Positions 15,823 to 29,400 of a stretch of DNA of 64,000 nucleotides are shown one piece after another. Position 1 is the first letter of the stretch. Each line of letters opens with the position of its first letter. The notes below the pieces were generated by a model. It did no database searches. It was not told the DNA's origin and worked only from the letters and a program-made list of their open reading frames with translations. The translations under genes were made by a program, and so were the position numbers. Source of the stretch: Liquidambar formosana (lineage: Eukaryota; Streptophyta; Magnoliopsida; Saxifragales; Altingiaceae); NCBI GenBank assembly GCA_039720395.1, contig CM077828.1, positions 24,966,717 to 25,030,716 of the forward strand. The letters are read 5' to 3'.

Positions 15823-16099
15823 TGCTATAAACAGCTCTTAGTTACAGCTCTTGATGTGACATGAGTTAGTTGATATGAAAAAATGTCCTCCAAACTATTT
15901 AGCATTGTCACAAGAGGCCCATAGCTACATACATATATCAGGTGTTGTCTATAATCTATATGGTTTTCTATTTTTCTATTTTAATTATTATTATTTTTTT
16001 TTATATCAGAAGGTTTCAAATGCTTCACACTTGACTAATCCCCCTAAGCACAGGCCCATCAACAAAGAATTAAATACTATAAACAACTCTTTGTAATAA

Positions 16100-17289
16100 G
16101 GACAATACTTGACTTCTTACCTAGGAGGAGCAGCTGCTCTTCCTTGATGACTTGGCATATTATATGACTGCCATGTGTATGGAGTTCTAAAAAAAATGTA
16201 TACTGCCAGTGAGTATAACGGCCTTCTCTCATTTTTTTCTTTAGGACCAAAATAACCCTACTCTCCACGCTTTTCTTCTCCAATGTAGTTCACAACCGGC
16301 AGTCTGAAACTTCCTCGCCGGTGAGACTCACCCTCATCCATAGCCAACTGATCCCCTGTCCTTCTCACTCCATCTCCCTACACATCCCATGAATATAGCA
16401 ATCTCCAGACCCACCAATACTTCACAATCTCATCCTTCTTCACTTTTCCCAAAAATCACAATATGCAAAAGCATGAGCAGTTGCAGCAAATCCACGCAAA
16501 AATAATCAAAATCAATTGAATTAGCAATCCACTTTCCATAGCTGGAATCGTTAAAGTTTATGCACTCTCCTATCACTGCGTCATCAATTACGCCCACATG
16601 TTGTTCGATAAAATGGAGGAACTAAACTGTTTTTCCTAAATCACCATAATTAGAGCTTTCACCATTGCGAAAAGCTAGCAGAAGCTTTGTTCAACATCAA
16701 CCATTGGAGTCATGAGGCAAGCGACTTTGGGTTCGAGATCGAAGCAGGTATGTAGAGATTTTCTGGAGAGTTCTTTGGTCTCACAAAGGTCTATGATCAT
16801 GTAAAGATAGGTGTCGTCCTCGTACACATCGATCTCTTATTCTCTTCGCATAATTGGTAGTCCCTTTTCAAGGCATTAGACATGGGTGTCGTCCTCCTCT
16901 ATGGTGCATTTTACTGTGGAGGAGTTATTGGAGTTATTCCTATATATGGGTTTTATTGACAAGGAAAGACATAAAGTGGGTTTGGGATGGGACGTATAAG
17001 GGGAGGAATGGGATCGAGTCTCGCGGGAAATGGAGGTTTCAAAATGCCGGCGGCAAACCACATCAGAGAAGGAGAGAAGAGAGTAAAGGTTTGGGAGAGA
17101 AAAATGTAAATGAGTGAAGAGGAGTGGGGGGTATTTTGGTCCTAAAAAAAAAATGAGATAGGGTCACTATAATGGTCACCAGCAGTGTGGGTTTCTCTTG
17201 ATAACTTTAGACACATGGCAGTCATATAATATGCCAAGTCATCATGGAGGAGCAGCTGCTCTTCCTATATAAGGAGCCAAGTATTATCC
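16100..17289. mobile_element. Pack-MULE carrying a PPR gene fragment
   Basis: The 1190-bp element has TIRs of about 170-180 bp beginning GGA(C/T)AATACTTG and a perfect 9-bp target duplication TTGTAATAA (16091-16099 and 17290-17298). Each arm contains the palindrome GAGCAGCTGCTC and the inner block TTTAGGACCAAAATA. The interior is not transposase: it contains a host gene fragment (see 16389-16680) and a further stretch at 16690-17100 that I do not recognise. Confidence 0.9.
16389..16680 (+). pseudogene. Captured PPR-protein gene fragment
   Basis: Translation gives the N-terminal part of a plant PPR (pentatricopeptide repeat) protein: LFPKITICKSM, then EQLQQIHAKIIK, then ISNPLSIAGIVKVYALS, INYAHMLFDKMEE and ITIIRAFT. 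The fragment is broken: one base is missing just after the codons for KSM (near 16480), so the frame changes, and in-frame stops follow after IIKIN and after NCFS. PPR proteins bind organellar RNA; this fragment cannot encode one. It lies wholly inside the MULE, so it was probably copied from a donor gene elsewhere. Confidence 0.8.
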
Positions 17290-17298
17290 TTGTAATAA

Positions 17299-18140
17299 TT
17301 CAATATTTTTGTGACATGATATATGGGCTGGTGGTTGAGCAATTGACATGGAGGACCAGCAGCCTCCTTAAATGTACAAAGCGCTAATACATGCATGAAA
17401 GCAACCCTAAATATTATTATTATTTTTTTAAAAAAGGCAGATGAGGAGGAAATGGTAAAAATCAAAAGAGGTGGAAGAGTCAACAGGTCACCATATATAT
17501 ATATATATATATAATAATAATAATATAACTAGATGTTACGTTTTGTAATTGTACCATATGTGATGGAGCTGAGAGAGATAGGATTCAAGTTTTCAACGTT
17601 TTTTGTCAAGGGATAGATCCACTTGGTGATTAAAGACAGATGGAGCTTTGACCTAATTTTTTCCAACTTCAAGACTTCCATATTCTTGGACCTTCACAAA
17701 AGGCCACCCTTTGAATCTTTTTTATTTTTGTATCTCTTCTTGTTTATATAGGGTTTTTCTCTTTCACTGTGGGGTAGCTGGGTAGGGCCGGTGGGTATCG
17801 AATAATATGTTATAGTATGATATCAACCCTACCATGTAGTACATGTAGTAACATACATGCATGCATACTTTTTCATATGTACATCAGACATGTATGTATG
17901 CATACATGTGCGTGCATATATATTTTTTAGGGTAGTACATACTACATGCATGTAAATCATGATAAGATTTATGGTAAACGATCAACATGCCTAGCTAGTC
18001 CATTTTGTCATGGTATATATGGGCCATAAGCACATACATGCATTCGTAAACATTAAACATATACACCAAGACAAATACATTCATCGTTTTACATATATAT
18101 ATATATATATATATATACATACAAATTAGAGGAGGCTTGT
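17299..18140. other. Intergenic DNA with AT and ATGC-type simple repeats
   Basis: (AT)n runs at 17492-17513 and 18097-18117 and many CATACATG-like words; no gene seen. Confidence 0.55.
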
Positions 18141-18440
18141 GCAATGTGCAGGATCAATCATGTGGGAGCTCATCTACAAGACTCATTGTGTTAAAGATTT
18201 ATTTTGATTGGATGATCTTGAGAATCATTCCATCCCAATTAAATCTACGAAGGTAAGGCATATGTGCTATGATGCGAAAAATGATATATATACTAGCAGA
18301 GACCAGCTCGACGCGTTGGATTTATCATGTGGGGTCTCATCGATCCATTAGATTAGCTAGTTATGTAAAAAATTTACTTCTATTGGATGGTGTTGAGCAT
18401 TTTAATCTCAATTAAATCTATGAGAGTGGGGCGTACATCC
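18140..18440. repeat. Diverged tandem duplication
   Basis: Segments 18140-18270 and 18315-18440 share a spaced series of words (ATCATGTGGG.., ATTGGATG.T.TTGAG, TC.CAATTAAATCTA) in the same order. An old direct duplication of unknown origin. Confidence 0.45.
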
Positions 18441-18594
18441 TCTTACGTAAGAATGGATAAATTGCTAGAGAAAAATGAGAAAGTTAGGTGAGATTAATTG
18501 TTCTTAAAAATTAAAAGAAAAATAAAAAATGCTAGAGAGAGAGAGATTTAAAAGGGGAAGGCTTAACAGGTGAGCCACATTAGCTTACTAGGTT

Positions 18595-18954
18595 GGGTAA
18601 ATTGCAGAAAACCTCTCCTGAAGTATTGGGGTTTAGTAGATAACTCTCCTGATATTTTAATTTTGTCAATGTGCTTCTCTTATGTTTTAATTTTTGTCAA
18701 TGTGCTCCACCATCACTCGCCATTAATGAAATTTGATGAAAATTAGTTGCGTGGCTACGCACGTGATATCGTTAACGGACTCGTGTTGTCCAAATCGCTA
18801 GAACTTTCACAGGCGTCGTGACTAATTGGGTGGCCATCAACGATTGGTTTTGTTTTTCTACTGAATTAGAGGACACATCAACAAAATTAAAACATAAGGG
18901 GGTTATCTGTTAACCCCCTCTCATATTTCAGGAGGGTTTTTCTACAATTTACCC
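18595..18954. mobile_element. MULE-like MITE (360 bp)
   Basis: Inverted arms of about 85 bp start GGGTAAATTG(C/T)AGAAAA. The termini resemble those of the larger MULE at 58847-60540 (GGGAAAATTACAC). No clear target duplication remains, so the class is inferred from the TIR. Confidence 0.6.
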
Positions 18955-18959
18955 TTATA

Positions 18960-18960
<1 letters not shown>

Positions 18961-19011
<51 letters not shown>
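18961..19011. repeat. (GT)n then (GA)n microsatellite
   Basis: A short GT run is followed by a GA run of about 20 units immediately beside the MITE end. Confidence 0.9.
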
Positions 19012-19013
<2 letters not shown>

Positions 19014-19569
19014 CCACAAGTAACCTTGATTTCTGCTTAACATCCTAATTAGGTCAATGATCTGTAGTCTAACTTGTGATAGTTTATAAGCATTATATTA
19101 TATTACTCTATCCTAGCCATGAAAAAAAAAATCTTCTCTAACATGAAGATATTTTAACAAATTGCTTAGTTTAATTTATTTTAAAATATGATCTAAGATA
19201 TATCTATTCAAAAGGTTATAGTTAAGAACTCGGTTTCTAACCAATCATACAAGCTTCATATTATAATAGAAACGACTCAAACAAGGGTATGACAACCCTA
19301 ATGCACTGAATTAGGGTGGAATTCAAATTTATTTATTTATTTATTTCCAAATCTTACAATGAACCTTGAGAATTTTGTTAGATTCTTAGTTTTTTTTTAT
19401 ACTAAGATGTGATTATTTTATTGAACTAGGTCAATGGTTCTGATCGGTCATTGAATTGAGCATTTATAATGGGGATTTGAATTGGGTCTCTTTCTTTTAT
19501 ATTATACATTACAAATTAATTATTTCCAAGTAAGATATGCTTTCCGGTGATAAGATTGAGCATTTATGA

Positions 19570-19855
19570 GGGCCCGTTTGGGTGTTTAAAATGGGAATGA
19601 AATAATTTTAGTATAATTTACAAATATAGTATCATAGGCATAAATCCATTATATGGGATAGAAAAATTCAAGAAAATAATGACATCATCACAAATTGGGA
19701 GTGGAAATTCAAAAAAGGTGACAGGTAATGAATTTCTAAAAAAGTGACCCCATTACACCCACCCTGATGATGATTCTAATTTTTTAAAATATTTATATTT
19801 ATGAAGACAGATTTATACATAAAATATACTAAAATTGTTAGTCCAAATGGGCTCT
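19570..19855. mobile_element. hAT-like MITE (approximate bounds)
   Basis: The ends GGGCCCGTTTGG and CCAAATGGGCTCT form imperfect short TIRs of a kind common in plant hAT/PIF MITEs. The inner AAAATATACTAAAATTGTTA block recurs near a CCAAACAGGCC word at about 9267-9320, suggesting a partial relative there. Target duplication not resolved. Confidence 0.4.
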
Positions 19856-21629
19856 AAAGGTTTGGGATCATAAATGGCTCTGGAGATAGGCTTTTTAATT
19901 TGTCTATTGTATCTCGTAAGGATCCTGACTTTTTACGTGACATTTGGAGCAAAGACTTGTTTGGTGACTTTATTTGATTGTAATTATCACAGTAATTTTC
20001 TTACCCATTGAGAAATCCATGACATTAAATGGGTCCACTCACAAAGAAGGAAATCACAAGTGCTTGGCCGATCAAGTTGATAGAGGCATCGTGGTTATGA
20101 CCACAGTCCTATAAAAAATTAATGACTTTAATGCATGAGTAAGACTATAAAGGAATAATTTAATATATGTCACATCATACTGTGATATTTGAATTCTTAA
20201 GTATTTAGCTTCATGCACCTTTATTACTCAACAACTACCCCTAGTGGTACCGACTTCTTGTGGTTATTATGAGAATGTCGTAATAAGTATAAGCACTGTT
20301 TGACAAACTTGAAAACATGGTCAGTTAAAAACAAGTCTGATCAATTTTGATTTTATGCACACTGTTTGGTAAAGTCTCATTTTATTGTTAATCAGTTAAA
20401 CTTTGTTTTCAAAATAAAGTATAAACTCAGTTTTTTTCATCAAACCAGATAACAGATTGGACTCAATTTGATCTAGTTTTCAAAGTTTCCAAATAAGGTC
20501 ATATATGTCAAAACAAAACTGATTATCACTACATGCGCATAAATCTTCCCATATTATTCATGCCTCATGGAAACCGCCTAGTAAAAAGTAAAATGTAAAG
20601 TGTGCTCCAGCAAAAAATAAAAAATAAAATGTAAAATGTGTTTCTCAAGGTAATCTTGTGTCATGCATGTTATTGCGGTAAATGTTGGTATAACCACCAT
20701 TAATGTGATTCTAGAACCAATCAAGTGCTATAAGGTTTGGTTATTCGGAAATAAGAACCTTACATTGATGTGATTGAATAGAAGTGATGTAACAGTGTAC
20801 AAGATTGACCGACAGGTCACACTTCAAAAGTTTAGGTGATTTTTAAAACCCTGTTTATATACTGAATGCCCTTGCCTGCCCAATGTGGGACAAGATCCCT
20901 ATCCAATACGAGGTTGACAAATATTTTGTTTATAAAATTTTGAACCTCCAAATGAAACAAATCATGAATATATGTAATAATTGACTCATTTTAATTAAGA
21001 TAGGTAAAACTGCACGCTTTCCAATTTTCTTTTTCTCATTTGATGTAGCAGTTCTCGGCATGATGCCGCATCAAACATAATCTTATGATGAAAAATTAAA
21101 AATCCTTTCGATGATATGGTTTTGAAGTGGTGAATCCATGTCAAGTTCCCCGCTAATTTGGTGATGCCACATTAAAATCAACTATCACGTCAAATGAGAA
21201 AAGAAAAATGGGTGGTGTTTTTAAGAGAATAATACTTACACGCATATACATGATAATTATATTGTAATGGCACACATCCACTCTCTTGGACCTGTAAACA
21301 CTAAACACGTATCATTACAAAAATTGAATTTATGTTTTGAATCATGTTTGTATGTCCAGACTTTTACATTTAAAAATAATTAAAAAAATAAAAAAATAAA
21401 AAATAAAAGAAAGAATTTGTGCTTAACAAGTAAAATAAAAGACATGAGGAATTGAAGATAAAGTTATGGAAATACAAATTTTCTTTGTAATGCAGGTCAC
21501 GTTTCAAACTAGTCCCTGACTTTGCGACAATCTCGGCGGGCAAATAAGGACCGAAATAATAATAATAGTAACAAAATTCTGAAAGTGCTGGATAAACCTA
21601 CTACTAGGAACTGGTCATTTAATTGGATA

Positions 21630-21674
<45 letters not shown>

Positions 21675-23464
21675 ATTATTATTTTTTTTATATAAAAACA
21701 AACATTGAAATTATTTTTTTTTCACCAGATCATAATAGCCGCCGCTGTTCAGACTTCATGTCCATATAAGTCAAATGTGTTAGATCTTGCACATGAAGGC
21801 AGCCAAAAATTTGAAGCATGTGCATTGATCAGATTTTTTTTATTTTTTATTTATAAATATTTATAAAAAAGTCAATATCCATTTTGCTTCCCACTTGAAA
21901 TTGATTAATTTTTATTTAAATAGAATAAATGTAGGATGGTAGTGAGTAATACAAGCTCTCAAATGTCAATGGATGTATGTATTTTCATGTGCAGAAAACT
22001 AATTTGATACTACCAAGTCAAATATGTAATGTCTGCTAAAAAAATATATAATAAATCAAAACTAAAATTCCTTCCACATAATAAAAATGATATATAAAAA
22101 TGTATGTACAAAGTGGGGTACATACATGGTGTTTATAATTCAATTGGGTATATGACCTATATATATATATATATATATATATATTTTTTTGATACATGAA
22201 TATATACATATATAAATATGGGTCAGGATTGGGTGATTTTTTTTTTTTTTCAACAATTGTTATATACCATCTCGATAACATTTTGTGTGATCGAAATTTG
22301 TTAAGCCCATCCTTGGAGGAGATATCCTTGTCATGCATGTTAAGTATCACATTTATCAAACACTAATAGTCGTTCGATCCACAACCTCATGCTTCTAATC
22401 AATAAGAAATCTTATATTATATAATCTAATAATGAATTTTGCAAAATATAATTCTCATAAGAAGTTACTGAGAATGTTGTCAAAAAATTTTGTATTAAGA
22501 AAATTGTTCCCTCATCCTAACCTATAATAGATAATTATATAGGTTTGGGAATACCTATAACTAAAATGATTCACCCAAGTGAGATTAAGGAAAAAGGAAA
22601 AGGAAAGACAAATATTTATCGGCTTAACTGTATGGGCCCTTGGCCTTAAGAAGGCCCAATAGATTATTGGATCAGTCTCCAGCTCGCTTTTTGAAGACTC
22701 CCTTGAACTAAAGAGCTGTTTACGGGCATTCAAGGATTAGTTTAAGTCCAAACCTTAGAGCAGTGGGGTTAGGATTTCCCATGTTGCTGTTTAAAAAATT
22801 AAAAATAAAAAAATTCACATTAAAGGTCAAGTAGGCCTTCTGTTGGCCTTGGCTTCCCCTGGTCTCTCCCTCCCCTGGCCCGTTAGTATTGGGCACTTAG
22901 CCCTTGATTTCCATTTGTCCACCAAGCGAGTCAACCAAAAAGGAGCCTAAAAATGCAGTGGTGGACTCAACCAGTCATCTAGCAGCAGGATGATAAGGGC
23001 ATAAGCGCTCATGCGTGGAGGTAATCTTCATCGTCATCATGCGGTTCCTGTCCCTATCCATTCGATGGATTGCATTGAGGTCAAAAATACTATGCACGAA
23101 GTTCCACTACAATCGATAGACTATCGACCCCTCCTCACTTATGCACCAATCCACACCGTCCAATCATTGGGAAAAAAAAAAAAATGATACCTTCTTTCGA
23201 TTTTGACCATGATTGATGATTTGGGTATCATGAACTGATTGATACAAACCTGAGAGTCTAGTGTGTTGGTCACACTCTATAAACTCTCTAGGATAAGGAA
23301 GGTTATTGGGATGTGAAATGGCAGCAACCCAAGAACTGGAGAACAAAAACTATACGAAAGAGACACTTTAAAGCCCACCACCTTAAATCTGTTGTTGAGG
23401 TTAAGGGATTTTGTGGAGTTTGATCAGACACACCAATCTATTCCATTTAGTGCTTTATCACACC
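19856..23464. other. Intergenic DNA upstream of P5CDH
   Basis: AT-rich, with (AT)n at about 21630-21670 and 22160-22185 and several poly-A/T runs. No gene is supported; open frames at 22036-22733 on the minus strand have no recognisable content. The last few hundred bases should contain the P5CDH promoter, but I see no unambiguous TATA box. Confidence 0.5.
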
Positions 23465-26400
23465 ATGTATACAGTTCTCGTTTGCAGAGAAATGAGAGCC
23501 AGAACTCGCCACACTGCTTTAAATTGGTGCAGTTCATTCAATCTCTCAAGGTACCTTATTTTTCTTCAATATTACTGGTTTTTGGTTGATGGGGCTGCTT
23601 ATATAAGTTGAAATAGCTATAGGTTTCTGTTATTTTTTTATTCATCATGACTGCTCGGATGTTTTTTTTTTTTTTTTTTTTTCTTTGATGGTATGAATTG
23701 ATCAGTTTTTAAGCAAATACAATCTGGGTACCTATTTGGGCTTTCTATTTTCGATAAAAAATAGAGATTTTTTATGATCCCTTTTCAGAATAATGTTAAT
23801 ACTCTTATGATTGGAAGCTGTTGTGATAATTGAGGTTCCATTGTGTTTCTTTCTAGGTGGGTGGGTTGATATCATTGCAAATGATTTCCAATTCCTACTA
23901 TTTTTGGTGTTATTAACCATTTACTCTGATTACACTGAAAAATATAGTGGTAGAATGATCAAAATGACGAAACAAGATTCGTGTAGACACCTAAAGAGTC
24001 AGGATAAGCCTTTGTTAAGCTGAACTGGATTGAGTTGAGTATCATGATTGCAAATAGTGATTATGTTTGGAGGTTCAGTTTTATTCCCTAGATGGGTTGG
24101 GGTTTGGCACCTTCTTAACAGCTTATGACATAAAGCTTCTGACTCTGTGAATGCAAAGAGTGTGCTAGGAAATCTGAGTGGTGCTCATTGTAGAGTGAAG
24201 AAATTGGTGACAAAGATATGTACTACAGTGTCTAGATTTGTGTTTGGGCAGTGGATAAATATGTATAAAGAAACTAATGATAGGATAGCTATGGTTTCGT
24301 AAATGATAGGATAGAAGAGTTATGCCTTGATGCGCTTCCTAGTGAGGCAAAGGAGATTGTTGTAAAGGATCGAAGAGGTGTTGTATTATTTCACTGGGTT
24401 TCGATAAAATTTTAATTTACCAGAAAAAAAGGGATATTAAGCTTTTTTCATGGTATCTCAATTGGATTACTAGAATGTGTTCTGCATATCAATTTTATTT
24501 ATTTTTAATAAGAAATTAACTGCAGACTAGTCTGCAGTAACATTCACTGAGTTCAAGACTCAGACTTTGTTAATATGGTTTTGATGAATGATTTATTTTA
24601 CATTATGAGTTGGGAAGTTTAGAATTTGAAATTTCCCATATGTTTATGTTATTTGGATTGGGATGCAAGTTCATCATCTGCTTGATGTTTGGCATTTATC
24701 TCCATTTGGAATAAAAATTCCTGTTAGTTTGCCAGTGCAATCTTCTTGCAAAATTTTACTTGCACATTTTGTTCTGAATTTTGTATTCTCACGAGGAAAA
24801 TGCCTGTGCATAGTTAGTAATACCACCATCGTAGCTTATACTGTAATTCAAAAAACATCCATGTACTGTGTTGGAATTGGTTACAATATCATAATATGTG
24901 CAGCAGGATTACAATATCATAATATGTGCAGCAGGAAACCTGAAGTTTGTAGAAGTCACTTTGCATATTCTACTATTTGTGGTTTTCCTCGGGCACCATT
25001 CCTTATTTTTTTGTTAATTTTGTTTCCCTGTACTGCAGATCTGTTCATTCCTTACCTTTTTCCACTGTAGAAGTTGAAGAGATATCTGGTTCTCAACCTG
25101 CTGAAGTACAGAACTTGGGTATGTACTGCAACTTGAGCAATTGTGTCATTCATCATTAGAAAGTAATGCCTAAGACAGTGCCCAAGTAAAATGAAATTTT
25201 TTTTTTTTTTTTTTTTTTTGGTAAGTAAGATGTATAAAATGAAATTTTCAATACATAACAATTTCTGGAGAAAGAAAAAGCAAAAAACAAAGAGTATTAT
25301 AAAATATGCCCATTGTATTTCTGCTACAATAATTGTTGAGTTCTCTTTCGTCTCTTTTCTTTTCTTTTTTTTCTTCCCCTCTTTCCTTAAAAAACAATGG
25401 ATGAGATGAATGGACTTTTCAGCATAACGGAAAATGCTAAATATATTATCTCAGCTTTACAGAATATTTAACAGGCAAACCTTGAGATCAATGCCCTTAT
25501 AGTTTTGTCTAATTAAATTCCATTCAGCATACTCAGTCATGGGACTCAAGGTTTGGCTCAAATCTTGTTCATGGATGTTGCCCACAATGATCAATTGTTA
25601 AGAAGATGGGATGCCTTTATTTTTAGTGCAGGGTAAATGGATAAGATCTTCTAGTTCGAATACACTTGTGGATCCTTTAAATGGTGAACCGTTCATTAAA
25701 GTTGATGAGATAGATGAATCAGGAATACAGGTACCTATTTTGAATATATCATATGAGGGCCATTCTTCTTTCTTTTCAAACCCTTTGTTGAGTGTACAGA
25801 ATTTGCTTCAGCTAAATGGTTGCATATCTTGATCCTCATACTTTTGGCATTAGTTTTTCATCATATCCTGCTTCAATTTCCCTGCATATCCAAACAGTCT
25901 AAAATGTTAAATATGTGTCAAGTACATGCACCTAACCTAAGCTTTTCCAATTATATCACTGCTTATGCAGCCGTTCGTGGAGAGCTTGTCCAGGTGTCCC
26001 AAACATGGTCTACACAATCCATTTAAAGCACCAGAGAGGTTTGTGTTACTTATTGTTCTTTTCCTTAATCTTCATTGTGATTTATCTTTGCTTTTTTGTT
26101 ATTATTATTCTCAATTTTTTCCTTGATTTATTGCTACCAGATTGTCACTGAGATGTCTTGGTGGAGAATACTTTTATTGTTCAAATCCTCTTTTATTATT
26201 ATGAATCTACGATATTTGATTTTCTTGAGAATAAAAATACCCATAGTGAGCCCTTTTGGTCAGGTATCTTTTGTTCGGAGACATATCTGCAAAGGCAGCT
26301 CACATGCTTTCCCTGCCCAAGGTAACATATTTTAAGCAAAAGAAAGATGATTTCCTTGACCCTTTTCTGCAATGTCACTTGTTGGACTATTGAGATCGTT

Positions 26401-29400
26401 ATCTTTGCAATAATTTGGATCTTATATGACTTTCAGGTTTTGAATTTCTTCACTAGGTTAATACAAAGGGTTGCTCCAAAGAGTTATCAACAGGCTTTTG
26501 GTGAAGTTTATGTTACACAAAAATTTCTAGAAAATTTCTCTGGTGATCAGGTATAAATAAACATGTGGAATTGCATCCTTTGCTTTTTTAGTTGCTTATT
26601 AGTGACAATCTTTTGATTGGTTGTTTATCATTTAAATGGATTTGGTATCGATCACAAATAATAACAACATTTGCTGTATCTATTATTGTATTATCAGCAA
26701 TCTCACTCTTTTTCTTTTATGACCTTGGTGTCTCCCTTTCTTTTAATCTGGCAGGTTCGTTTCCTGGCAAGGTCTTTTGCAGTTCCTGGGAATCATCTTG
26801 GGCAGCAGAGTCATGGTTTTCGTTGGCCTTATGGTCCTGTAAGGCTCCCCCTTTGAATGTAGTTGACTCATTCAGATACAAACAATAATATTTGAAGATG
26901 ATGTCCCTGTAATTATTTAAACCATGAGGCAATTGATTTATTTTTATGAAGGGATAATTTGACAGGTTCAATGGATGCATAGAAGCTTGTTCACCTTCAG
27001 GGATATAAACTGTCAAATATTTGACCCTTTTTAACTCCCCTTTAAACAAGAAAGATGTATTTTGAAATGATTTTTATTATTAAATACATGGTTTAAAGAC
27101 TGACTGTGAATTAAGACCCCTGTTATGTCCGCCAATAAAAGATTTCTTTTATAGTATGTGAGTCTGTTGAAGAACTCTACTAATTTTATGGATTGGATCC
27201 TTTTATTCTTTAACAAATGACTAAGTTAAGTTGTACAATTGGATAAATCCAAGACAGAGCAGAACCAGGATAAATTATATAATAATTTTTTAATATCTGG
27301 GGATTACAACCTTCTAATCATGATCTCAGTGCCACTTTTTCACAAGACATAATTATTATTCATTTATGATGTCTAGTTGTCCACTTAATTCGGGTCTGGT
27401 TTCATTTTATGAAATTTATATTAACATGTTGATATGGATATACACTCCTCCTTTTCATAAGTCCCGCCGATTTACATTCCTTACCATTTTCTCACTCAAA
27501 ATGATTTATTGTGCAGGTGGCAATTGTTACTCCTTTCAATTTCCCTCTAGAGATTCCTGTACTTCAGTTAATGGGTGCACTTTATATGGGCAACAAACCC
27601 ATTCTTAAAGTTGATAGCAAGGTCTGATTTCAAATATTTTTTTTCAGATACTCTTCATTATGACTTTTTCAATTCCTTAACATCATATTAATTAGTCCAC
27701 ACACTAGTGTTGGTCAATTTGACTGATGGTGAAGTTAATATATTAATGGAAATTTGGATTCAATATTACAACTTGGTTAGAAGAAAACCACTGCATATGT
27801 TCAGTGGAAGTGGGAAAGAATTATGATGCACATCACCAGCAGAGAAACTAAAAGATAGATAAAATTTGATGGTTTTAGAAATTGGCTAGCTAATGTCACA
27901 TTTTCACCTTTGTATTTATCTGTATTTTATTTTGGTTTTAACATATGATGGTATTCTTCCATCAATTGGGAGCACTTTCTAGAAAACTATAGTTCTGTTT
28001 TTCCAATGCATGCCTTTCATTTTTTTCTTCTCCTTGTTTTGTTTTTTATAACAAGATCATGCTTTACTGAGGGTTAAGGTTTCTTAGGTGAGCATTGTTA
28101 TGGAGCAAATGCTTCGATTGCTTCATTATTGCGGGTTACCTTCAGAGGATGTTGACTTCATAAATTCTGATGGGAAGACAATGAACAAGCTATTGTTGGA
28201 GGTCAGCTCTTTGGGACACTCTCACTATCATAGATTGACTTGGATATGGAATTATTTATTATTTGAATCATTAAAACTTAATTGTAGTGGAGCCTTTTAA
28301 CCTATTGCTGAGAGATTGTTAGTTGCTTGCTTCAGTGGTTTCTCATGTGATTGAAACTAGACACACTCCTATTCTGTTCATATGAACAGATTCTGATTTG
28401 CCAAATTAAGAACAAGCTTGAATATTTTCTGAAAGAAGCTAGTTTTTCTTTGACCAATTGAAGAGACCTAATAGAAGCATGTGGAAAAGAACTAATTGCA
28501 AGTGCAAGGATATGTGTTTATCATTAAACTTTTAGTGATAATAACTCTTCGTATGGTCTCTGACTGACTGAAAATGAACTGATCACCAATTAGTGGATAT
28601 TTTTTAAAAATAAAATAAAATTACTTTTCTTGATTTTTTTTTTTTTTTTTTTTTGCTTCCAATAAGAAGAAGAATCGGCCTTGTGGAAAAGGAGACATGG
28701 GTTTTGAATAATCCTTTTTGTCTTGATTTCTTGAGAATTTTAATTGAATAGAAGTTCTTTCACTTGAGAAGAAGTGGGTGAATATTTAGAGGAATGAGCA
28801 CATGATTAGGAGCTTCTTAGGATGCCAACCTAGTTGGGATCGTGGGTGGCTCTTTGATGCTTTTCCTCTTTTACAATAGAAAAAATAAAAATAAAGGCCA
28901 AATATATCTGAGGCTGAGTTACTGCTTCCCTGCTGATATGTGAAAGATAAATTCGGCATCCATCAAATCGTTGATAATGGCAATGTTTTTTAAAAGTTTG
29001 TTGCTTCCCAAACAAAATAAACGAAATTCTTGTTATCAAGCATGGATAATTGTATAACATGACATATGGTTGAGAGGATAAACCTTAGAAAATGGAAAGG
29101 AGAGGAGAGAGAGGGAGGAGAGGGTTGACCAAACTATTTGCATCAAAGTTTTTTACAACTTCTTTCTTTTGTGTTATTGGGTTATAACAGCGATCGCTTC
29201 TCATTTTTTACCTACAACTTTTACAATTCTTATAAGTGTACATGCAGAATAGCATTTGCTTGAAAAAAAAAAAAAATAAATAAATAATGATTGTAGTCTT
29301 GATATCATTTTTACAGGCAAATCCACGAATGACTCTCTTTACTGGTAGCTCAAGAGTGGCAGATAAGTTGGCTGTTGACCTAAAGGGTCGAATTAAATTG

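Noticed and set aside
20860..20945. CCCAATGTGGGACAAG segment as a retrotransposon LTR piece
   Set aside because: Similar words occur in plant retroelements, but no TG..CA borders or target duplication could be found here.
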